Part shown: one piece after another, positions 62,071-64,000 of the stretch
Position numbering within the stretch: the stretch's first letter is position 1
Layout: every line of letters starts with the position of its first letter
Source of the DNA: Methylocystis sp. KS32
Lineage (GTDB): Bacteria; Pseudomonadota; Alphaproteobacteria; Rhizobiales; Beijerinckiaceae
DNA: 64,000 nucleotides
Assembly (NCBI GenBank): GCA_002862095.1
Contig: PHSQ01000002.1
Location: 496,001-560,000 of the forward strand
Reading direction: 5' to 3'
Notes under the pieces: model-generated
What the model was told of the DNA's origin: nothing
The model's database searches: none
Seen by the model: only the letters and a program-made list of their open reading frames with translations
Program-made: the position numbers and the translations under genes

Positions 62071-63996
62071 TCAGGCCGCCCGCTTGTGCTGCTCCCAGAC
62101 GCGTCGCGCCGGCTCTGGTCTTCCAAACAGCCATCCTTGCGCTCGATCGGCGCCTATCGACTGGATCGCAAGTTTCTGCGCTTGAGACTCAATGCCTTCG
62201 ACCACCACGATCAGGTCTATGCGCTTGGCGAGCGCGCAAACCGCCTCCACGACGGCGTACGACGTTGTGTTGAAATTGATATCCCGAGACAATGACTGAT
62301 CTATTTTGACAATGTACAGAGGCAAGCGGCTAAGGTTCGAGAGCGAGGAATACCCCGTTCCAAAATCATCAAGAGCAAACCGTATGCCCAATGCTTTGAG
62401 ACTCTCGATCGTCCGCAAAGTCGCCTCGAATTCGTCGATGAAGAGACTTTCGGTGATTTCCAACGTCAGTCGTCGTGGGTCGAGGCGGTTGCTGGCCAAG
62501 GCGTTCTTGACGCATTCGATCAGCACGTTCGGATTTCTAAATTGAAGCACGGAAACATTGACGCAAACGCTTATGTCTTCTTGCCAGGTGGCTACATCCG
62601 CGCAAGCCTGACGGATTGCGAAGCAGCCGATTTGTTCGATGCGCCCTGTCTGCTCGGCGATGGGAATGAATATATTCGGCGGCACGTAGCCTCGAGTGGG
62701 GTGAGGCCAGCGCATCAGCGCCTCATAGGAAACCACTTTGCCTGTGGCCAGATCGCAGATGGGTTGATAGTGAAGCTCGAAAGCGCTCTCCGCGGCGGCG
62801 GCCGCCAGATCCGTTTCGAGGACTAGGCGCTCCGTAAGCTCAGCAGCCATGCTTTCATCGTAAACCACGGTCACGCCGCGGCCATTCGCCTTGGCTCGAT
62901 AGAGCGCTATATCCGCGTGCCGCAGGATGGTTTCCGGCGTCGAACCATGCTCGGGGGCAAAGGCGACGCCAATGCTGGCGCTGATCCTGACCGTGTTATT
63001 TCTCAGACAGAACGGCTCCTTGAGAGCCGCCGCGATCTCCTGGGCAATGTTAACGATCGTCTCTGGATTGTTCATAAGGTGAATTGCGGCGAACTCATCT
63101 CCGGCGAGCCTGCTGATGACGGCTTCGGCGTCTCTCTTGCGGTGCATTCTTTTGGAGACTTCGACGAGCAGTTCATCCCCGACTTCGTGCCCCAAGGTAT
63201 CATTGACTCTCTTGAAGCCATCCAGATCGACATAAAAGACCGCGAAAGACGGCCCTCCCTTGGCGAGCGCCTCGAAGGCGCAGGACAAGCGCTGCCCAAA
63301 CTCGTGCCTGTTCGGCAAACCCGTCAGCGTGTCGAAACGCGCGAGCCTCTCGATCTTCGCCTCCGCGCTCCTTCGCTCGGTCGCATCCTCGGTTAACATA
63401 AGAACACCCCCTTCGACGGCGGGGGTGAAGCTGATAATCAAATTTGATCCCTCGGACGTCACAAGCTCGACTTCCAACGCTCTTCGCTCTGCGAGGCTTT
63501 GGCGACAGGCGCTATAGAGGGATACGGCGTCATTTCGCGAAATCAGATGCGATCGGACAAGGTGGCGCTCGGTTGCAGCGAAGCTTTTGAGAGCGGAAGG
63601 CTCCTTCAAGGAGAACAAAGCATAATGTCGCTCATTCGCGACGGCCAATTGTAGGTTCTCATCAAACATGGCCAACCCATGCAGCATTGTATTTATGGCC
63701 GCATCAAGGGTTAGATTCTGGAGGTGAAGCTTATTTGATAGATTATCTGCGGTCTTATTTGCTTTTATCAACGCAACCAAGTTACGATGAACGCTCATAA
63801 CGACGGATATGTTACCTATTATGAATAATATTCCAGATAAGCCTACGTATATATAAAATATATTATTCGACATAACAAGTGCTAGGCAGAATGGAGACAT
63901 AATCAATATAAGTTGAAGCAGCACGAATTTCGGGCGAGCCGCGTTTCTTGCGACATAAGCCGAGGCCAGCGCAACGTTATAGGCGACGATGGTCAA
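62071..63996 (-). CDS. GGDEF-EAL c-di-GMP signalling protein with membrane sensor
   Basis: At least 641 aa; the ATG at 63996 is four bases from the window edge, so the true start may lie outside. Two or more N-terminal membrane helices (FVLLQLILIMSPFCLALVM, then IFYIYVGLSGILFIIGNIS) precede a short coiled segment and a PAS-like domain (LDAAINTMLHGLAMFDENL). The GGDEF domain has RLAGDEFAAI, the AGDEF variant usually still active, and the EAL domain has YEALMRWPHP, TLEITES and LDDFGTGYSSL, all catalytic residues retained. It may make and break c-di-GMP. It connects with the PilZ protein at 10.6 kb only by pathway. Confidence 0.92.
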   Translation of the reverse strand: MTIVAYNVALASAYVARNAARPKFVLLQLILIMSPFCLALVMSNNIFYIYVGLSGILFIIGNISVVMSVHRNLVALIKANKTADNLSNKLHLQNLTLDAAINTMLHGLAMFDENLQLAVANERHYALFSLKEPSALKSFAATERHLVRSHLISRNDAVSLYSACRQSLAERRALEVELVTSEGSNLIISFTPAVEGGVLMLTEDATERRSAEAKIERLARFDTLTGLPNRHEFGQRLSCAFEALAKGGPSFAVFYVDLDGFKRVNDTLGHEVGDELLVEVSKRMHRKRDAEAVISRLAGDEFAAIHLMNNPETIVNIAQEIAAALKEPFCLRNNTVRISASIGVAFAPEHGSTPETILRHADIALYRAKANGRGVTVVYDESMAAELTERLVLETDLAAAAAESAFELHYQPICDLATGKVVSYEALMRWPHPTRGYVPPNIFIPIAEQTGRIEQIGCFAIRQACADVATWQEDISVCVNVSVLQFRNPNVLIECVKNALASNRLDPRRLTLEITESLFIDEFEATLRTIESLKALGIRFALDDFGTGYSSLSNLSRLPLYIVKIDQSLSRDINFNTTSYAVVEAVCALAKRIDLIVVVEGIESQAQKLAIQSIGADRAQGWLFGRPEPARRVWEQHKRAA

Positions 63997-64000
63997 ATGC

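Overview
The window looks like a chromosomal segment of a GC-rich alphaproteobacterium, most likely Hyphomicrobiales of the Beijerinckiaceae/Methylocystaceae type. That placement rests on gene content and protein style (alphaproteobacterial gyrB, parC, folE-hisI order, single-domain PAS proteins, a Calvin-type prk-tkt-fba-rpe block, a CrtF-like methyltransferase) and is an inference. There are no rRNA genes, no complete insertion sequences and no CRISPR array. Three tRNA genes are present (Glu-UUC, Gln-UUG, Val-GAC).

Layout. 0.3-9.5 kb: small cytochrome c, TAXI-type binding protein, a hypC plus molybdenum-hydroxylase-maturation-like pair, ruvCA, an IscU-like scaffold, folE, hisI, a patatin and a rhomboid protease. 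9.5-22 kb: PAS and PilZ signalling proteins, a CrtF-like O-methyltransferase, a Met/His-rich cytochrome, recQ, gyrB, an ABC-F ATPase, tRNA-Glu and small secreted proteins. 22-29.3 kb: a decayed TetR gene, a DUF2182/DUF1326 pair, an SDR, two methyltransferases and an arsR-arsC-acr3 arsenic operon. 29.3-41 kb: the nitrate/nitrite assimilation region (outer-membrane protein, nasT, nasS, nirB, nirD, nasA, narK and a decayed PP2C phosphatase). 42.8-49.2 kb: a Calvin/pentose-phosphate operon prk-tkt-fba-rpe-pyruvate-kinase-like. 50-64 kb: a receiver-like protein and a second PAS protein, parC, selO between two DUF465 genes, purEK, a DUF4118 histidine kinase and a GGDEF/EAL protein cut by the window end.

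The most interesting result is regulatory. Both transcription units of the nitrate region begin with the same architecture: a sigma-54 type -24/-12 promoter, then, starting about at the predicted transcript 5' end, two small hairpins whose six-base loops all carry A at position 1 and G at position 4. That is the hallmark of RNA bound by ANTAR-domain antiterminators. In the first leader a strong intrinsic terminator follows. The ANTAR protein NasT and its nitrate/nitrite-sensing partner NasS lie between the two leaders, so the system probably controls both the outer-membrane-protein/nasTS unit (autoregulation) and nirBD-nasA-narK.

The second theme is dispersed non-coding repeats: about seven or eight copies of a ~115 bp double-hairpin repeat, mostly at gene 3' ends; a family with core GCGACAGTCCACTC, once as an inverted pair; and a palindromic family with ATTGCGAG/CTCGCAAT ends.
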